Part shown: positions 60,353 to 64,000 of the stretch, piece by piece | How the letters are laid out: each line of letters begins with the position of its first letter | Numbering within the stretch: the first letter of the stretch is position 1 | Source: Grifola frondosa | Taxonomy: Eukaryota > Basidiomycota > Agaricomycetes > Polyporales > Grifolaceae | Assembly: GCA_001683735.1 (NCBI GenBank) | Contig: LUGG01000027.1 | Span: 186,001-250,000 of the forward strand | Reading direction: 5' to 3' | Length of the DNA stretch: 64,000 bases | Program-made: the position numbers and the translations under genes | Notes under the pieces: model-generated | Database searches by the model: none | Seen by the model: only the letters and a program-made list of their open reading frames with translations | What the model was told of the DNA's origin: nothing

Positions 60353-62595
60353 ATGGTCGCAGCATATTACTCCTACAAAGCTCATCGCTACTACCCACAG
60401 GTATGTCTTTCACCATTGCCATCAGATATGTTTTGACATTCTCGTGCGCGGTACTCGCAGGTAGGAAACCGCGGAAAGGGTCAAAACTTCGGCGTTGTGG
60501 GTCTGGAACGTCCAGATGAGCCGCCCACGACTTATGCCTTCGTACTACGTGAGTCCGATCTCGTACAGGTCACTGAAATACCTCGCACTCGCCGCAATAA
60601 GAAGACCAGTGTCTCTGGTAGTAATAAAGAAAGTGCTCTTAAGACGCGAATCCTATCACCCTCAACTCCGCGACCTCGAACCAAGAGGACATCCAATTCG
60701 GCGCGGAAGGCCCACAGACAGAAACGCGCACCTGGCGACCATCCTAGCACCGACACCCTTGGCACCCGTGCTGTCCCAGGAGAACTGCAACAGCCCACTC
60801 ACATTCCTTCGCTCGCACATCAACCAAGTGCGGTGGATCTACAATGCGCTCTATATTCGGATTCGGCGAGTGGCGTTGCAGCACGACAGCAATCTCTCCC
60901 GACCGTCGATGTACTGCATCCCTATATGCACCCGAAACCGGTACAGTCAGAGTGTTCACCGGTGACACCCCCATTTCAGGAGCTCCTGCTCCCTCCATGC
61001 CAATCTGCTCCCAGTACAATGGTTGCCGACAGCTATGCCATGTCGTGGGCATCCAATTTCGCGACTCCCTCTGCGCTCTTCTCCTTGCCCGTCAGACCAC
61101 CGTTAATCGCAGGCGGATACCAAGGTAATCTCTCAGGTACTCCCTTCGCAGTTAGTCGGATTGATCTGACATGTCTTCGTTTGTCGTAGGCGTTCCAGAT
61201 GCAAGCGGTGGTATCCCCAACCACCTACAGGCCAACATTGCGCCTCAGGCAATGCAAATGAGACAGCAGTTGCACGACTGCTTAGGTGTGCTCGATCATC
61301 CACAAATGTTCGATGTAGCGACATCACCTGCTCAAATGGAGCAGCAGCCTATTTATTATCCACCAGGTATGCTTCTGCATTGACACTAGTATCCCACAAT
61401 GACCTTGAAATGTTGTAGGCGCACTTGGTACCAATGAGGACCCGCCGCCGCCGCCGCCGCCGCCGCCGGCCTTCGATGAGAGCAATTCCATGCACTTCGA
61501 TACACATCAAGTTCCCGTACAAATGACACATCGCTTACCGGTTGTTCCGTGGCCGACGCAGCTCATAGCAACTCAAAACTACGGACATGAGCCTAATATG
61601 AACGCCGTGCAATCTTTTGCGCCACAGATGCCTCAATATGCAGCTCCATACGGGCTTCCTGCGGCGTCACAGTCGTATTCCCACCCAACTCCCTCAAATC
61701 GGCAACTCCTCCCGGATTATACAGGTGAGTATGCTACTCCCGCGTATTCTAGGTTTCTGATATCTATACTTCAATGCAGACTGTATCACAAGGTGGGAGA
61801 GAAGCATCCATCGCGTCGATATCAAGAACGACGTCGCGCTTCAACAAGTACCATACGAGTCGCGTAAGATCCTTGTCCTTTCCGAATACATCCTGCTGAA
61901 TCCATATGGCAGATCTGTGTACTCCAATTCCCTACGTCTCTCACACCTCCTTGTCCAACCTGGTGCCTCCAGGCAATTCCACCATCGATGTCCAATCATA
62001 TGCTAGCCATGCTGCACCCGTCGCGCAATTCTCACTGGCGCGTCGCAATCTCGCAACCCCCTGCACGGTCCCTCGAATCGCTCGATCTAGTCGGGGAACT
62101 TCTCGGCTAAATCTTGCTGTCGACAAATGGAACAACGTATGCGACATGCAGTTGAACGTCGCTGATGGTCAATATTCAGCTCAGTCTACGTCCTCGACAC
62201 CTATGTTCCAGGACCAACCACAATTCGAACAACCGTGCAAATTCTCCAGAACGGATAAGGTCTACAGTCATGACTCCACCCATCAAATCGACGCTTGGTT
62301 CCAGCTCGGGTCATGTTCGGTTCAGCCCAAGTCATTGCCGAGTGGACTTGGTCCAATTTCCGGGACCTCGCCATCTAGCATTAGTCCAATTCCCGAGTGG
62401 CAACATAGCGGTTCTAGAGTCGGCACAAGCGAAAACTCGCTGCAGCCTTTCAGCGCAGGCATGGGAAATTTGGGACATGATCATACTAACACCCTCAGAA
62501 TGAGGTCACATCCATATGACTTTTTTGCAGCTAATGTCTTCAATGATCAACCACGAGCAGGTGATGTGCGCGACGTTTTCATTACCCCATACTAG
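60353..62595 (+). CDS. Family gene E: unrecognised GQNFGVVGLERP-family protein, intact
   Basis: Plus-strand member with all exons in phase. Exon 1 MVAAYYSYKAHRYYPQ (60,353-60,400); intron 60,401-60,460. Exon 2 VGNRGKGQNFGVVGLERPDE, TTYAFVLRESDLVQVTEIPR, TRRNKK, then basic text (RPRTKRTSNSARKAHRQKRA), MHPKPVQSECSPVTPPFQEL, IAGGYQG. Exon 3 VPDASGGIPNHLQANIAPQA. Exon 4 begins after YYPPG with nine prolines, then FDTHQVPVQMTHRLPVVP and YAAPYGLPAASQSYSHPTPS. Exon 5 CITRWERSIHRVDIKNDVAL. Last exon DLCTPIPYVSHTSLSNLVPP ... MRSHPYDFFAANVFNDQ, FITPY, stop 62,595. The same intron positions as in B show true orthology of structure. No frameshift. No recognised domain; the acidic/basic layout and Q/S/P/Y-rich tail suggest, but do not show, a nuclear regulator. 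Confidence 0.72.
61442..61469 (+). repeat. (CCG)n microsatellite coding for nine prolines in gene E
   Basis: A run of CCG triplets encodes PPPPPPPPP at the start of exon 4 of E. Genes A and B have no proline run at this exon start, so it is an expansion in E. Confidence 0.85.
62500..62516 (+). repeat. Paired direct repeat in gene E's terminal exon
   Basis: ATGAGGTCACATCCATA, coding MRSHPY, is identical over 17 of 17 bases to 63,046-63,062 in the downstream hairpin. Confidence 0.8.
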
Positions 62596-63013
62596 TTATT
62601 GCCTCTTGCATTTCGACTGTATCATGTACTTGACTGCTTTCCCGGACGAGGTCAACGATACGGCTAGCTTCCATCGTCGACAATCATGTATCTAGACTCT
62701 GTACATATCCCAAACTGGTGCCCAATGGTTTAGTATCCCATGGATAACTGAACTGATCCCGCGAGCCCAGCTCCGGGTCGAAATAGCACACAAGAAGGTC
62801 CTCATGAGGCATCCGACAATCCCTATGACTGAACCAAAGACCGACTACGCGAGAGTCGAGATGTTGCACTCTAGCACAAAGCCGCACGGAGCTAAAATCT
62901 GTCTTGCGAAGATATCACAATTCCATGTTATTATACCATCACATCCTACAGGGGTTATGTGTTTTCTCACCTTCTCACCACAGATGTTGGTCCGAGCGAC
63001 TTCAAATTACTGA

Positions 63014-63066
63014 TTTGCTATGGATGCGACCCCATGAGCAGTCTCATGAGGTCACATCCATACCAT
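63014..63066 (+). repeat. Hairpin-forming inverted-repeat element downstream of gene E
   Basis: Arms TATGGATGCGACCCCATGAG (63,019-63,038) and CTCATGAGGTCACATCCATA (63,043-63,062) pair at 18 of 20 bases around the 4-base loop CAGT. It is the most regular hairpin of the element family and lies ~420 bp past the stop of E. Confidence 0.85.
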
Positions 63067-64000
63067 ATTAATAACGTAGGTGGTATTGATCCCACTGGGG
63101 AATGTTCGCCAGGACGTGGAGTTTCATTCCATTCCTGAAAATAATATGGCTTCCCACGAATTGCAAGCTCAATAGAACCTTTGACGAGACGATTAATCCA
63201 AACATCAGTTGCCACGCTATTCGTCGTCAATCTGCGAGACTTGAAAGTATTAGCACAAACAGCCTACCAAGAGGCCAGCAGGACGTATCTGAACATCGGC
63301 ACTCACCTTTCATCCTCAAGCTGATTGCAACGACACAATTAGATTCGACAAGATCAACCAGCCACTCGACGTGTTGCGACCACCTAGACAGCTGTGACCT
63401 CGTGAATGCTAGAGCTTTCGGTTCAGACTCACATTCAATTTCTTGTCGTCAAGCCCTGATTGCACTATTTTCTCAAGTCTCTTTGACGACTCGATCAAGG
63501 CGCAACGAGAAATCCTGATGGTCAACTGAACTCGGGTACAAGCCACGAAGATGTTAACAAAAACGGCTGCCTAAGGGAAGGAAAGGAAGAAAGGAACGAA
63601 CGAATGGCCACGGCCGGTGAGTCCTCTTAACAGAATCTGACATCGATAAGACGATGTCGCACATCATAATGATCTTACCGTTATCGCGATGAACATGGTC
63701 ACGAACTTTGTCTCGTGTGATCGTATGTCATTTCCCATGAACGCTGTTCAGTCTCACCACGTCGACAAATCTTAGTCCTGATCACTAATCACAGGATTTT
63801 AGTTATCCAGCTGAGATGTGGCTGCTCGGCAGACCATCATCATGAAGGTTGCTGTGATGCGTTCATGGATCAGGTTTGAGCCAATATTTCTTGGTGGAGT
63901 TATTCAATTATCAAACGATATGAATAGGACACTACAGAGACCCGTTTCAGACTTCTCGAGACTTTGATGGTCAGCTAGAATACAGTCAGATATCCAAACC
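63067..64000. other. Right edge of the window, no recognised gene
   Basis: Short ORFs on both strands without conserved text. A 3' or 5' exon of a gene lying beyond the edge cannot be excluded. Confidence 0.3.

Noticed and set aside
30820..62595. Mating-type or pheromone genes
   Set aside because: No homeodomain, no seven-helix receptor and no CaaX ending; the usual flanking mitochondrial peptidase is absent.

Overview
The window is nuclear DNA of a basidiomycete fungus, probably an agaricomycete wood- or litter-decay type. The genes are split by many 50-75 bp GT-AG introns with CTRAY-like branch points. They encode fungal housekeeping proteins and basidiomycete-style F-box proteins, on both strands and without operons. 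No rRNA, tRNA, CRISPR array or virus was seen.

Positions 1-28,230 are a dense, conserved gene neighbourhood. In order: SFH5-like CRAL-TRIO lipid transfer protein (-), F-box protein (+), RMT2-like arginine methyltransferase (+), DEAD-box helicase DBP9 (+), AGC-type kinase (-), 2-oxoglutarate/Fe(II) oxygenase (-), ARID-domain protein (-), gamma-glutamyl phosphate reductase PRO2 (+), NASP/Hif1-type histone chaperone (-), AP180-type ANTH clathrin adaptor (-), GH47 alpha-mannosidase (+) and glycerol kinase (+).

Positions 28,231-46,900 are an accessory region. It holds an array of ~450-490 bp repeats and three tandem copies (A, B, C, minus strand) of a multi-exon gene family I do not recognise. 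Copies A and B lie in ~4 kb direct duplications. A 591-bp non-autonomous hAT-like transposon with an 8-bp target duplication sits upstream of copy C. Positions 46,900-54,250 return to ordinary genes: a coiled-coil, dynactin-p24-like protein (-), a CCC2-type copper P-ATPase (+) carrying about six single-base frameshifts, and an F-box/LRR protein (-). Positions 54,250-64,000 contain a probable divergent member D (+), a LINE 3' remnant (-) and copy E (+) of the same family.

The main discovery candidate is this family (A, B, C, E, probably D). Members share the intron pattern, a GQNFGVVGLERP motif followed by a basic PRTRR segment, a ~930-bp upstream block bearing GGTCACATGATCAGT, and a downstream inverted-repeat element (TGCTATGG ... 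CCATACCA) in constant orientation. In A, B, C and E, a 17-19 nt stretch at the end of the coding region recurs in a downstream element, and its variable half differs between loci but is (nearly) identical within a locus. This points to locus-specific concerted evolution or an insertion/recombination system. A second pattern is about twelve apparent frameshifts, all losses of one base and several in homopolymers. They are more likely assembly undercalls than biology, but must be settled before any gene is called a pseudogene.
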